From assembly GCA_017427385.1 (NCBI GenBank), contig JAFRSW010000019.1:62001-126000 (forward strand): a DNA stretch of 64,000 bases, in the 5' to 3' direction. This document shows, one piece after another, positions 41,337 to 51,536 of the stretch (positions within the stretch are counted from its first letter, which is position 1; every line of letters starts with the position of its first letter). The position numbers and the translations under genes are program-made. The DNA comes from Bacteroidales bacterium (lineage in GTDB: Bacteria; Bacteroidota; Bacteroidia; Bacteroidales; UBA932). The notes beneath the pieces are model-generated. The model saw nothing but the letters and a program-made list of their open reading frames with translations. It was not told the origin of the DNA and ran no database searches.

Positions 41337-44132
41337 TTGAAGCGCTTTTTAACCATCATCCTGCTCTTCGCGGCCGTCACTCTGGCGGCGCGGGAGAAGC
41401 CGCTGCCGCAGCGGGATTCGCTGCGTGTGGGCACCCTCAAGAACGGTTTTACCTATTACATCCTTCCCAACCGCTATCCGGAGGGGGAGGCTGTGTACCG
41501 GCTTTTCGTGAAGGCGGGGTCCCTCTTTGAGGAAGACAGGCAGAGGGGGCTGGCGCACTTCCTGGAGCATCTTGCCTTCAACGGCACGGAGAATTTCCCG
41601 GAAGACGCTATAATCAGGGTCCTGGAGCGCCATGGCGCATCTTTCGGCAAGGACCTCAATGCCCACACTTCCTATGGCGAGACGGTCTATAAACTCCAGC
41701 TCCCCACGACATCCGAGGCGCTGGTAGATACCACCCTCCTTGTTTTGAGGGACTGGGCCCGGGGGCTCACCATCGACTCTCTGCAGGTGGAAAAAGAGCG
41801 CGGAGTCATCCTCTCCGAGCGGCTCCAGAGGCGAAAGGCCGGGCAGGCTGCAAGCGATGCCTTCCTCGACGAAATCCTCGGCGGAAGCCGCTATGCCCTC
41901 CGCCGCACCATAGGCGATACTCTGGTTATCCAGAACTGCACGGTGAAGGACATCCGGGACTTCTATGAATGCTGGTACAGGCCATCACTGATGGCTCTGG
42001 CCGTAGTCGGCGATGTGGATCCGGACGCGATTGAAGCCCGCATCAAGGCTCTGTTCGCCGATATGCCCAAGGTAAAGCTCCCCAAGCCCCAGCACTACGG
42101 CATTCCCCCTTATGAGGGCTTCGCCGCGAGCGCGGTCTTCGATTCGACTCTTACGGATATCAAGCTGGATATTCTCCAGAAGGCCCCGGCCCGGCCGCCG
42201 ATCGCCACCGAAAAGGAATTCCGCCCTTATCTGGTGCGGACTATGGCGAACCGTCTGGCAAAGCAGCGCCTGGCCCGCCTGTCTTTCGACGGCAAGGACT
42301 ATAAGGACGTTTCCCTCGGCGTTTCCGGCCTTCTCGGCGCCACCGAAGTGGCAGATCTTTCCGTGCAGCTCCAGAAGGGCAAGGTGGCTTCCGGCATCGA
42401 GCAGGCTCTGGCCGCCGCCCGGCAGATCCGGGACTACGGTTTCACTGCCACCGAGATAGAGCAGGCCAGAAGGAGCCTCCTGTCGGCCTACCGCAACCGC
42501 ACTAATCCCAAATACCGCACTTCTTCCTCCTCGCTGATGGAAGAAGTCTATAACGCCTATTATCTGGGGGATGCCATACTCGGCCCCCGGAAGGAATACG
42601 AACTGATGGAGAAGTATCTGCCGACGGTGGACTCCCTGACACTCGTATCCTATCTGCAAGAAATATACGCCAGGGCACCCTTCCACGCCATACTGCGCGC
42701 TCCTGCTTCGCTCCGCGGGGAATGTGGAGGCGAGGCCTGGCTGGATTCCCTGGTGCACGCTGCTTTTGCCAAGCCTTCGGAGCCCTATGCGTTCAAGCTG
42801 GACATCCCTTCCGAGCTTTGCGAGGCCCCGGCTCCCGGCAGCATAGTGGCAGAAACCAGGCATCCGGAACTGGACCTGGTGGACTGGAAGCTTTCCAACG
42901 GCGCCCGCGTGCTGTATCGGCGGAGCGCCCTCAATCGTAATAAAATCAGCCTTTCCGGCTGCCGTGCCGGAGGCTTCGCCGCCCTGGATTCCGCCGACTA
43001 CTACAACGGCGTCTTTGCCGACAGGATAGTTCCCGGCAGCGGGGCCGGCGATTTCAGCAGAGATGCCCTCCGATTCTTCATGTCCGGCAATTCCGCATCG
43101 GCCCTGTTCATCGGAGCGCCCGGCCGCACTGGCATACTGTGCTCGGCTGTGGACGAGGAAATCGATTCCATGTTCCGCCTTTTCTACCTCCGCTGGACCC
43201 AGCCCAGGGTGGATGAGGATTATGCCCGGCTGATGATACAAAAGACCGTGGAGAGCTACCGCAGCAAGGAGCCCGATCCGCAGGAGGATTTCTCCCGCGA
43301 ACTGAGCTGGCTTCTCACCGGATCCAACTATACCAACGCTGAACTGACGGATACCCTGATACTATCGCAGGTGCGGGTGGACCGCCTGCTCCCCGTGTTC
43401 AATCAGCTTTATGGCAGCGCCGACGGATATATATTCGTGCTGACCGCCGATATGGACGAGTCGGAGGTGCGCCCTTATGTGGAGCAGTATCTGGCCGCCC
43501 TGCCCGGAGGCCCTGCGCGCACTCAGCGCCTCTCTCCCGACCGTGTCATCCCCGCAAGGGACACATCCCTCATCCGCCATACCTCCAAGACGGAACGCAC
43601 AATCGTTTCGCTTATATTCCAGGGCACCTCCAATCCGGGCAGGACGGTGATCGAAAACCAGATGGAGCTCGGCGCGGTGAAGGCCGTGCTGCGTACCGCC
43701 CTGATGAAACGCCTGCGCGAAGATATGGGCAAGGTTTACAGCGTGGGAGTGTCGTCTGCATCGTCCATCTATCCATCTTACCTCGAACGTACCAACATCC
43801 AGTTCTCCTGCAAGGAAGAGGATGCCACGCTTCTGGTGGAGGAGAGCCTCCGCGTGATACGGGAATTGGTGGCCGATCCCGCCTCCTTTGCCCAGACCCT
43901 TGCCGATGTGCAGGCGAACCTTAAGAAGGAGCATACTATGAACCTCCAGAAGAGCAGCTGGTACTCCACATACATCCGGGACTCCATCTACCACGGCGAA
44001 GAAGACTGGGGCCTGCCCGGGCGCTATCCTTCGCTGGTAGAGGCACTTACTCCCGAGAAGGTGGCCTCCCGCATCAGCGCGATTCTCGCCGAACCCAAGG
44101 TGACAGCCATACTCTATCCGGAAAAGAATTGA
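41337..44132 (+). CDS. M16 family zinc protease (pitrilysin-like), TTG start
   Basis: The 931-residue protein has a Sec signal (KRFLTIILLFAAVTLAA), an active M16 half with the inverted zinc motif H74-F-L-E77-H78 in GLAHFLEHLAFNG, a further Glu in VEKERGVILSE, and a second, inactive-type half (about 500-931). It should degrade peptides in the periplasm. An in-frame stop at 41322-41324 and lack of an upstream ATG force a TTG start at 41337. It is followed by an outer-membrane beta-barrel gene overlapping by 1 bp, a common M16/receptor pairing in Bacteroidetes. Confidence 0.9.
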   Translation: MKRFLTIILLFAAVTLAAREKPLPQRDSLRVGTLKNGFTYYILPNRYPEGEAVYRLFVKAGSLFEEDRQRGLAHFLEHLAFNGTENFPEDAIIRVLERHGASFGKDLNAHTSYGETVYKLQLPTTSEALVDTTLLVLRDWARGLTIDSLQVEKERGVILSERLQRRKAGQAASDAFLDEILGGSRYALRRTIGDTLVIQNCTVKDIRDFYECWYRPSLMALAVVGDVDPDAIEARIKALFADMPKVKLPKPQHYGIPPYEGFAASAVFDSTLTDIKLDILQKAPARPPIATEKEFRPYLVRTMANRLAKQRLARLSFDGKDYKDVSLGVSGLLGATEVADLSVQLQKGKVASGIEQALAAARQIRDYGFTATEIEQARRSLLSAYRNRTNPKYRTSSSSLMEEVYNAYYLGDAILGPRKEYELMEKYLPTVDSLTLVSYLQEIYARAPFHAILRAPASLRGECGGEAWLDSLVHAAFAKPSEPYAFKLDIPSELCEAPAPGSIVAETRHPELDLVDWKLSNGARVLYRRSALNRNKISLSGCRAGGFAALDSADYYNGVFADRIVPGSGAGDFSRDALRFFMSGNSASALFIGAPGRTGILCSAVDEEIDSMFRLFYLRWTQPRVDEDYARLMIQKTVESYRSKEPDPQEDFSRELSWLLTGSNYTNAELTDTLILSQVRVDRLLPVFNQLYGSADGYIFVLTADMDESEVRPYVEQYLAALPGGPARTQRLSPDRVIPARDTSLIRHTSKTERTIVSLIFQGTSNPGRTVIENQMELGAVKAVLRTALMKRLREDMGKVYSVGVSSASSIYPSYLERTNIQFSCKEEDATLLVEESLRVIRELVADPASFAQTLADVQANLKKEHTMNLQKSSWYSTYIRDSIYHGEEDWGLPGRYPSLVEALTPEKVASRISAILAEPKVTAILYPEKN

Positions 44133-47047
44133 TGAAACGTCTCCTTTATATAGTCCTCTTGCTGTGGGCGCTTCCTCTCTGGGGGCAGCCCTCGGGAATG
44201 CGCATCCGCCCCGGCCAGGGGAGTGACAGGGCCTTCTTCGTGATGATGGAGGTGGCCGACTCCCTTTCCGGAGAGCCCGTGCCTTTCGCTTCGGTCTACC
44301 TGAAGCCGGCAAAGGACACCATCATCACCAATTTCACCCTCTCCGATGCCAAGGGAAAAGCCTTCCTGAGCAACGTGGTGCGCGGGGAATACAGCGTGAA
44401 CGTGGAGATGATGGGTTATCTGCCCTACCGGAAGGTGATGTATTTCACCAGCGGCAAGGACCTTGGCAGGATACTGATGAAGGAAGACAAGCAGATGCTG
44501 GAGGCAGCTACGGTTTCGGCCGCGGTCGCTCCCGTGGAGATGAAGGGGGATACCCTTGTCTATAATGCGGCGGCTTATTCCATCGCCGAGAACGACGTGC
44601 TGAGGGACCTTCTCAAGAAGATGCCCGGCATCGAAGTGGAGGAGGACGGTTCCGTGAAGGTGCAGGGCGAGAGCGTTAACCAGATTACGGTGAACGGGCG
44701 CACTTTCTTCATGGGCGACAAGCGGGCGGCGCTGGACAACCTTCCCGCCAAGGCGGTGGAAAAGATCAAGGTGACCGACCACGAGTCGGATATGGAGAAG
44801 GTTACCGGCATCAGGAATAACTCCGCTACCCGTTCCAGGAATATGGATGTGTCGCTCAAGCAGGAGTACAAGAACGGCACTTTCGGCAATCTGCAGGCCC
44901 ACGGCGGCGCCTCGCTGCCTTCCAAAGACCAGGACGAGATGCTGGCAAGCATCCCCTTCCTCTGGAATACCTCCGGTCTGCTTTCCACTTTCAGGGATAA
45001 AGACCAGCTGACATTTGTGGGCCGCGGCCAGAATGTGGAGAACGGCTCCCGTATGGTAGTCCGCCAGGGGTCCGGCCTTACCACGGGCGGCCAGGCGGGC
45101 GTAAACTATAATACCGACCGCATCAAAAAAGCAGATGCGGGCTTAAGTGTCTATTACAACGGCACTTCCAAGGATAACGCGTCACGCTCTTCAAGCGAGG
45201 AATTCCCGCTTTCCGGCGACGAGGTCCATTCCGTCAAGACCAGCAATTCCACTACCGATGCGCATCAGGTGACGGCCAGCCTGAGCCTGCGGCCGAAGCG
45301 TGATCAAAGAGGCCTCTTTTTCGACTTCGATCCCAGAATCACTTTCCGCGACCAGAGTTCGGTCAGCACTTCCACTTCGGCCTCCGAGGTGAATGGTGTT
45401 CAGAGCAACAGCTCCAATTCGAACAACAGTTCCAAGTCGCGGTCCTTGAGCTCGAACGGACGGCTGACGTTCGCATACGGCAAGTTTGCCAAGAAGGGCC
45501 GTTCCGTGAGTGTGAACGGGCAATACAATATTGGCGGAAGCAAGGGAGACAGCCGGGATTATTCCCTTACCCAGTATGCGGCCTCCGGCTCATCCAGCGA
45601 AAGGGATCTGCATTACGACAATAACGGCGGCAACGGGTCCGGCAGCCTTTCGGTTGGTTATGCGGAGCCGATAGCCGATAAATGGAAGATCCAGACTACG
45701 GTGGACGGAAGCGTTTCGCGTTCGCGCCAGAACAAGGATGCGTTCAATGCCGACGGCAGCGCCAATGATTACTATACAACCGCTTCGCTGAACAGGTCCC
45801 TCACCGGCCGCGGCGCGGTGCTGGCTCAGTACAGCACTGATAAATCGGTTTTGCAGGCCGGTATTTCCGTGAACTCCAGCAATCTTTACACTTATTCCAA
45901 GTCGCTTGGTCAGGAAAAGGAACTTGGAATAGGGGAGTGGCAGTGGAACTGGGCCCCTCAATTGAGCTATTCGCACGGCAATACCTTCATATCCTACCGT
46001 GGCCAATCTTCCCAGCCCGACCAGGAGCGGATGATATCGCTTCTGGATATTACCGATCCTCTCCGCATATCCACGGGTAATATATACCTCCGTCCCGGAT
46101 TCACTCATACCCTTTCTTTCCGTGCCGGAACCGGCAGGCGCAGGGGAGGGCGTGTCAGCCTGGAAGACAGGCTAAGCGGAGCACGCGAGATGAGCCGCGG
46201 GTCCCTCAATGTGAATGCGTCGGCCTCCATGAATCAAAATTCGGTGGTGAGCGCCACCTGGTACGATGCCGACCGCGTGCGCTATACCGTGCCGGTGAAT
46301 ACCCGCCGGCCCGCCTGGTCGGCAAATACATCCGTCACCGGCTACCGGGCGCTGGACGAGAGACAGTACTGGCGCCTGATGTTATCCGGAATGGTGAACT
46401 TCCGCTCCAGCGTCAATTATCAGCCGGTCGGCACGCTGGCCGGAATCGACAGCAAGACCTTCGACTACAACGCCTTTATGGCCAGTTTCTGGGGAGATAC
46501 CTCGGGCAACCGCTTCTACGATGGCAGCAGCGGCTTTTGCGAGAGCCTGACCAGACAGCTTGGCTACAGCGCCACCCTGGACCTGACGTATTCCAACCCC
46601 AGGAGACTCCGCTTTACTTTCACAAACTCTTTTATCGGCAGCAACGCCTGGTATTCTCTGGACAACAAGGCCAACACGAATACCTATGTGTATACCCTTT
46701 CGCTGGATGCCACATACACCACTCCGCACCAGTTCAAGCTGAACGGGTATTACTCGATGCAGCGTTACTTCGGCTATTCCGACAGTTTCTCGAAGCTCAC
46801 CAACGCCCTTAACTTTACGGTGACCAAGGACTGGCGTGCGTTTACCTTCAGCGCACAGGCGAGGGATATCCTCAATAACGGCCTCACCGTTTCGCACTCC
46901 GTGAGCGAGACCGGCACCACGGACAGCTACCGCCTCTCCATGGGGCGTCACTTCCTGCTGGGCGTTACCTGGCGCTTCGGACGTATGGGCAATATGCAGA
47001 TGAACCGTGCCAACAGGGCTTCGGAGGGGATTCAAAGAGACTTCTAA
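44132..47047 (+). CDS. Outer membrane beta-barrel protein, TonB-receptor-like
   Basis: The 971-residue protein has a signal peptide (MKRLLYIVLLLWALPLWG), a carboxypeptidase-regulatory-like domain (about 35-115; MEVADSLSGEPVPFASVYL), a plug-like region (about 140-240; LRDLLKKMPGIEVEEDGSVK, QITVNGRTFFMGD) and a long barrel rich in Ser/Asn/Gly. This is the 'outer membrane beta-barrel' branch related to TonB-dependent receptors but without SusC plug motifs; it has no SusD partner. Possible ligand: peptides, given the coupled M16 protease (inference). Its ATG overlaps the M16 stop (TGATG). Confidence 0.85.
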   Translation: MKRLLYIVLLLWALPLWGQPSGMRIRPGQGSDRAFFVMMEVADSLSGEPVPFASVYLKPAKDTIITNFTLSDAKGKAFLSNVVRGEYSVNVEMMGYLPYRKVMYFTSGKDLGRILMKEDKQMLEAATVSAAVAPVEMKGDTLVYNAAAYSIAENDVLRDLLKKMPGIEVEEDGSVKVQGESVNQITVNGRTFFMGDKRAALDNLPAKAVEKIKVTDHESDMEKVTGIRNNSATRSRNMDVSLKQEYKNGTFGNLQAHGGASLPSKDQDEMLASIPFLWNTSGLLSTFRDKDQLTFVGRGQNVENGSRMVVRQGSGLTTGGQAGVNYNTDRIKKADAGLSVYYNGTSKDNASRSSSEEFPLSGDEVHSVKTSNSTTDAHQVTASLSLRPKRDQRGLFFDFDPRITFRDQSSVSTSTSASEVNGVQSNSSNSNNSSKSRSLSSNGRLTFAYGKFAKKGRSVSVNGQYNIGGSKGDSRDYSLTQYAASGSSSERDLHYDNNGGNGSGSLSVGYAEPIADKWKIQTTVDGSVSRSRQNKDAFNADGSANDYYTTASLNRSLTGRGAVLAQYSTDKSVLQAGISVNSSNLYTYSKSLGQEKELGIGEWQWNWAPQLSYSHGNTFISYRGQSSQPDQERMISLLDITDPLRISTGNIYLRPGFTHTLSFRAGTGRRRGGRVSLEDRLSGAREMSRGSLNVNASASMNQNSVVSATWYDADRVRYTVPVNTRRPAWSANTSVTGYRALDERQYWRLMLSGMVNFRSSVNYQPVGTLAGIDSKTFDYNAFMASFWGDTSGNRFYDGSSGFCESLTRQLGYSATLDLTYSNPRRLRFTFTNSFIGSNAWYSLDNKANTNTYVYTLSLDATYTTPHQFKLNGYYSMQRYFGYSDSFSKLTNALNFTVTKDWRAFTFSAQARDILNNGLTVSHSVSETGTTDSYRLSMGRHFLLGVTWRFGRMGNMQMNRANRASEGIQRDF

Positions 47048-47050
47048 ACT

Positions 47051-48229
47051 ATGAAACGTGCACTTTGTTTACTGATGGCGCTGCTGCTGGTGCTCCCGCT
47101 TGGAGCCAAGCGTCTGCGCGTGGCGTTTGTGGGTGATCCACAGGTGGATAACGAAACCGAACTGGGCTATGCCCGACGTTCGATATATAAGGAACTCCGT
47201 GAGCGTAAGGACCTGGACCTTGCCATCTTCCTGGGAGACCTCGTGAACGATGACGTGGCCCTTCTGGCCCCAAGCCGGGCCACCCTGGATTCTCTCCCGT
47301 ACCCCTGGGCCTGCGTGCCGGGCAATCACGACCGGGACGTGTACCGCGTGAAAGGACAGGCCAGGGATATGGCCACATATACCCGTGTGATCCACGCTCC
47401 GGACACTTGTTTCGAACGTGCCGGGGTGAGTTTCATTATGATGGATGATGTGCGCCTGGTGGGCACCGGAGGCTATGAAGGAGGTTTCCGTGAAGACCAG
47501 AAGGCCTGGCTTCGAAAGCAGCTGGAATCGCTTCCGGCCGACCGTCTGGCCGTTCTCTGCGCCCACATCCCTTTCAATGAATTCAAGGCAAAAGACTCTC
47601 TGGAGACGATATTGAGCATCCATCCCAAGATGCTCCTGATGTGCGGTCACACTCATACTATGGCCCGCTCCAAGCTGGTTTTCCCTTCCGGCCTTTCTCT
47701 GGAGGAGGTGCTTGCGGGGGCCGCCTGCGGATCGTGGTGGCGGGGGCGACCCGACCGTCACGGCATCCCCGTGGCCACGCAGAATTGCGGGGCACCCCGT
47801 AGCTATTATGTGGTTGATTTCAAGGACGGTGACTATCGCCTGGACTATAAGGTGATTGGAGAGCCGGCCTCGGTCAAGGGCTCGGCCACCCTGATGGATT
47901 CCACGCGTCTGGTGCTGAATGTTTACGGAGGCTCCACCTTCGGCGAGGTGCAGGTGAAACTGCCAGGCCGGCGTGGCTGGATATCCATCCCCCGGCATAA
48001 AGAAGTCGCTCCCGAAGTGCTGGAGACATATCAATTCAACAAAACTCTGGAGAAGCGCAGCCGCAATCCACTCTTCATCCCCATGCTGCGTCAGAAATCT
48101 CCCCACATCTGGTCCCTGGACTTCGCCGACGACCCCTCCGCCCTCGCCGCCCTCCGCTCAGGCCGTCCCATCCGTCTCCGCTACACTGATTCTTCGATGA
48201 GTTTTTCCGTTCGCGTTCCAGTTCGATGA
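47051..48229 (+). CDS. Secreted calcineurin-like metallophosphoesterase
   Basis: The 392-residue protein has a signal peptide (MKRALCLLMALLLVLPLGA) and a phosphoesterase domain with VAFVGDPQVDN, FLGDLVND, VPGNHDRDVY, AHIPF and MCGHTHTMAR. The C-terminal part (about 265-390) forms an extra beta domain common in these Bacteroidetes proteins (calcineurin N/C-like). Substrate unknown. It follows the beta-barrel gene by 3 bp and so likely belongs to the M16 operon. Confidence 0.88.
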   Translation: MKRALCLLMALLLVLPLGAKRLRVAFVGDPQVDNETELGYARRSIYKELRERKDLDLAIFLGDLVNDDVALLAPSRATLDSLPYPWACVPGNHDRDVYRVKGQARDMATYTRVIHAPDTCFERAGVSFIMMDDVRLVGTGGYEGGFREDQKAWLRKQLESLPADRLAVLCAHIPFNEFKAKDSLETILSIHPKMLLMCGHTHTMARSKLVFPSGLSLEEVLAGAACGSWWRGRPDRHGIPVATQNCGAPRSYYVVDFKDGDYRLDYKVIGEPASVKGSATLMDSTRLVLNVYGGSTFGEVQVKLPGRRGWISIPRHKEVAPEVLETYQFNKTLEKRSRNPLFIPMLRQKSPHIWSLDFADDPSALAALRSGRPIRLRYTDSSMSFSVRVPVR

Positions 48230-48236
48230 TTTGTGC

Positions 48237-48244
48237 TATCTTTG
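48237..48244 (+). promoter_or_regulatory. -7 element of the YgjP-like gene
   Basis: TATCTTTG lies 4 nt before the GTG at 48249, which supports that start and predicts a leaderless mRNA. Confidence 0.45.
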
Positions 48245-48248
48245 CATA

Positions 48249-48662
48249 GTGCGAATAACATTGGCTGACATATTGTCCGGAAGGGTGCGGATCGTGGTCC
48301 GCAGGCGCAGGGCAAGGCGCCAACTGGCGGAGACGCCGGAGGTTGCTGAGTTGCGCAAACAGGCCAAGGCATATCTGCCCGGACGGCTTGCAGAACTGGC
48401 TGCGCAGCATGGCTTCAGCTACAATCAGGTGCGCATCAAACACAATGTGAGCAATTGGGGCAGTTGTTCGGTGAAGAAGAACATCAACCTGAATCTGAAC
48501 CTGATGCGGCTGCCAGCCGAACTGCGGGACTACGTGATGCTCCACGAACTCTGCCACCTGAAGTATATGAACCACGGCAAAGAGTTCCACGCCCTGCTGG
48601 AAAGCGTTTGCCCGAATCACAAGGCACTGCGCAGACAGTTGCGGGATTATAAACTGGTATGA
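48249..48662 (+). CDS. YgjP-like (DUF45) zinc metallopeptidase
   Basis: The 137-residue protein has the YgjP/WLM-type core: RIKHNVSNWGSCS and the zinc motif HELCHLKYMNHGKEFH (HExxH plus a downstream His). The start is not certain; I chose GTG at 48249 (RITLADILSG) because the longer TTG start would overlap the TATCTTTG element. The N-terminal part (RIVVRRRRARR) is basic. Homologues are thought to be cytosolic proteases or nucleoprotein-processing enzymes; role here unknown. It overlaps the U32 gene by 4 bp (ATGA). Confidence 0.82.
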   Translation: MRITLADILSGRVRIVVRRRRARRQLAETPEVAELRKQAKAYLPGRLAELAAQHGFSYNQVRIKHNVSNWGSCSVKKNINLNLNLMRLPAELRDYVMLHELCHLKYMNHGKEFHALLESVCPNHKALRRQLRDYKLV

Positions 48663-49918
48663 ACAGGAAAGAACTGGAAATAATGGCGCCGGCGGGCAAT
48701 TTCGAGTGCCTGAGGGCGGCGATAGAAGGGGAAGCGGATTCCGTGTATTTCGGGGTCGGCAACCTTAATATGAGGGCTCACTCCGCCAATAACTTCAAGC
48801 CGGAAGACCTGAAGGAGGTCACGCGCATCTGCCGCGAGGCCGGAGTCAAGAGCTATCTCACGCTGAATATCTGCCTCTATCCTGAAGACCTTCCCGCCAT
48901 GCAGGAAGCGCTCAACAAAGCCAAAGAAGCGGGCGTCACCGCCATCATCGCATCCGACATGGCCGCCATCAGCTACTGCCGGCAGATAGGTCTGGAGGTG
49001 CATATTTCCACCCAGCTGAGCATCTCCAACCTGGAGGCCGTGCGTTTCTACGCGCAGTTCGCCGACGTGGTGGTGCTGGCCCGCGAGCTCAATCTGGACC
49101 AGGTTCGCGCCATCTACGACGGCATCGTCCGTGAGGGCATAAAAGGCCCCTCCGGCCAGCTCGTCCGCATTGAGATGTTCGCCCACGGGGCCCTCTGCAT
49201 GGCCATCTCCGGCAAATGCTACCTGAGCCTGCACACCGCAGGCCAGTCCGCCAACAGGGGAGAGTGCATCCAGATCTGCCGCCGCGGCTATGGCGTCACC
49301 GACCTCGAGACCGGCAACGAACTCAACATCGACAACAAGTACATTATGTCGCCGAAGGACCTCTGCACCATAGAATTTATGGACCGTATCATCGAGTCCG
49401 GGGTGAAAGTGTTCAAGATAGAAGGCCGCGCCCGAAGCGCCGAGTACGTAAAACGCACGGCGGCATGCTACCGCGAGGCTGCGGATGCGGTCTGCGACGG
49501 AAGCTATACCCCCGAAAAGGCTGAGGAACTGAAACAACGCCTCGCGGAAGTCTTCAACCGCGGATTCTGGGACGGATATTATCAGGGCGCCTATCTGGGC
49601 CAGTGGAGCGACGTATATGGCTCCCAGGCCACCAGGCGCAAGGTCTACGCCGGCAAGGTCACCAACTGGTTCGACCGCATCGGCGTAGCGGAAGTCACCG
49701 TGGAAAGCGCCCCCATCAAGGTCGGCACGGACCTTATGGCCATAGGCACAACCACCGGAGTGGTGGAGTTCCGGGCGGAGGACATCCGCGTAAACTTCGA
49801 GCCCGTCGGCGAAGCCCCCAAGGGCTGCAAGTGCTCCATCGCCTTGCCGGAAGGTGGCAAACTGCGCCGCGGCGACAAGGTTTATATCTGGGAAGAAGTG
49901 GAACGGATTATGCAGTAG
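48659..49918 (+). CDS. U32 family peptidase / tRNA hydroxylation TrhP-like protein
   Basis: The 419-residue protein has the U32 signature: ELEIMAPAGNFECLRAAIEGEADSVYFG, EMFAHGALCMAISGKC and GRARSAEYV, with Cys residues (SGKCYLS, GECIQICRR) that bind an Fe-S cluster in the RlhA/TrhP group. E. coli TrhP (YegQ) helps make 5-hydroxyuridine in tRNA; this protein may do the same, but U32 proteins also include collagenase-like peptidases. The S41 protease gene follows after 12 bp. Confidence 0.9.
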   Translation: MNRKELEIMAPAGNFECLRAAIEGEADSVYFGVGNLNMRAHSANNFKPEDLKEVTRICREAGVKSYLTLNICLYPEDLPAMQEALNKAKEAGVTAIIASDMAAISYCRQIGLEVHISTQLSISNLEAVRFYAQFADVVVLARELNLDQVRAIYDGIVREGIKGPSGQLVRIEMFAHGALCMAISGKCYLSLHTAGQSANRGECIQICRRGYGVTDLETGNELNIDNKYIMSPKDLCTIEFMDRIIESGVKVFKIEGRARSAEYVKRTAACYREAADAVCDGSYTPEKAEELKQRLAEVFNRGFWDGYYQGAYLGQWSDVYGSQATRRKVYAGKVTNWFDRIGVAEVTVESAPIKVGTDLMAIGTTTGVVEFRAEDIRVNFEPVGEAPKGCKCSIALPEGGKLRRGDKVYIWEEVERIMQ

Positions 49919-49930
49919 AATCGCACGATT

Positions 49931-51535
49931 ATGAAGAAGATTATTATAGCCATCCTGGCCCTGTCGGCCTGTATCGCCGCCGGCGCACAGTCCAAATTAT
50001 TCAAGCTCGGACAGTCGGTGGAGGTGAACACCGCCATCCTGCAGGAACTCAACCGCAGCTATGTGGACACCCTGCCCGTCAGCAAGATGACCATCGCCGG
50101 CATCAACGCCATGCTGGAAACCCTGGACCCCTACACCATCTACGTTCCTGAAGAGGAGAACGAGAACTTCGAGATGATGATAGGCAAGACCTACGGAGGC
50201 ATCGGCGCCATCATCTACAAGCCCAGGAAAGAGGACCCGGTGCTAATCAATGAGCCTTATGCCGACTCTCCGGCTGTCCGGGGAGGACTCCAGTGCGGAG
50301 ATGCCATCCTGGCCATCGACGGCCTCACTACCATAGGCCTGACCGCTGCCGAGAGCAGCGAGAAGATGAAAGGCAAGCCCGGCACCCAGGTCACCTTCCA
50401 CGTGCGCAAGGTACGCACCGGCGAGATTAAGGATATCACCATCACGCGCGAGCGCATCCACATCCCCGACATAGAATATGCCGGTCTGCTGGATGGCACC
50501 AAGACGGGTTACATCCGCATCGGCGGCTTCACCGAGGGCTTGGGAGCAGATTTCCGCGGCCGCGTGAAGGAGCTCAGGAAGCAGGGGATGGAGAAGCTTG
50601 TGGTGGATCTCCGCGGCAACGGAGGCGGCCTGATGAACGAAGCGGTGAACATAGTGTCGGCGTTCGTGCCCAAAGGATCGCTGGTGGTGAGCTCCAAGGG
50701 CAATGACCTGATCGGCGAGCAGAAGTTCAGCACGACCATGGAACCCCTCGACCTCGAACTTCCTCTGATAGTGATGGTGGATTCCGGTTCCGCATCCGCA
50801 TCAGAGATCGTGTCCGGTGCGCTGCAGGACATGGACCGCGCCACCATCATGGGCACGCGCACCTTCGGCAAGGGCCTGGTGCAGAGCATACGCCCTCTGC
50901 CCTATAATGGCCAGCTGAAGATAACCACGGCCAAGTACTACACCCCTTCCGGCCGCTGTGTACAGGCCATCGACTACTCCCACCGTAACGAGGATGGCAG
51001 TGTGGGACACATCCCGGATTCTCTCACGCACGAGTTCAAAACCGCCCACGGACGTGTAGTCCGCGATGGCGGCGGCATCACTCCAGATGTGAAGATAGAA
51101 GGTAAGGAGTACAGTCGCCTGGTCTACTCGCTGGTGGTTAACGGAGTGGTGGAGCAGTACGCCATGGAGTTCGTCAAGAGCCACGAGAACATCCCCGCGG
51201 CCAAGGATTTCCATTTCGAGGATTTCGACGGCTTCGTGGAGTTCGCGGTGGGCAAGGAGTTCGACTACCGTTCTTCCGCCAAGGCCAGCTTCGACCAGAT
51301 GAAGAAGCAGTTGGTGAAGGACCAGCTGGCGGATTCCATGAAGGATCAGCTGGATGCCATGGAGAAGGCTCTGGAGATGGATAAAGAGGCTTTCCTTCGC
51401 CTGAAGAAAGATGAGATCATCCCGTTCATCGAGCGCGAGATTGCCATCCGCTATTGGTATCAGGTCGGCGGCGTGGAGGTAGACCTCCGCTACGACGATG
51501 CCCTCCGCACCGCTCTTTCCAGTCCGCTTATCTAA
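49931..51535 (+). CDS. S41 family C-terminal processing protease
   Basis: The 534-residue periplasmic protease has a signal peptide (about 1-19), an N-terminal helical part, a PDZ domain (about 85-170; YADSPAVRGGLQCGDAILAIDG) and the S41 catalytic domain with GYIRIGGFTEG, Ser in VDSGSASASEI and Lys in TFGKGLVQS. It should trim protein C-termini. The C-terminal 110 residues are helical and Lys/Asp-rich. rdgB begins 29 bp on, after a small repeat. Confidence 0.93.
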   Translation: MKKIIIAILALSACIAAGAQSKLFKLGQSVEVNTAILQELNRSYVDTLPVSKMTIAGINAMLETLDPYTIYVPEEENENFEMMIGKTYGGIGAIIYKPRKEDPVLINEPYADSPAVRGGLQCGDAILAIDGLTTIGLTAAESSEKMKGKPGTQVTFHVRKVRTGEIKDITITRERIHIPDIEYAGLLDGTKTGYIRIGGFTEGLGADFRGRVKELRKQGMEKLVVDLRGNGGGLMNEAVNIVSAFVPKGSLVVSSKGNDLIGEQKFSTTMEPLDLELPLIVMVDSGSASASEIVSGALQDMDRATIMGTRTFGKGLVQSIRPLPYNGQLKITTAKYYTPSGRCVQAIDYSHRNEDGSVGHIPDSLTHEFKTAHGRVVRDGGGITPDVKIEGKEYSRLVYSLVVNGVVEQYAMEFVKSHENIPAAKDFHFEDFDGFVEFAVGKEFDYRSSAKASFDQMKKQLVKDQLADSMKDQLDAMEKALEMDKEAFLRLKKDEIIPFIEREIAIRYWYQVGGVEVDLRYDDALRTALSSPLI

Positions 51536-51536
51536 C

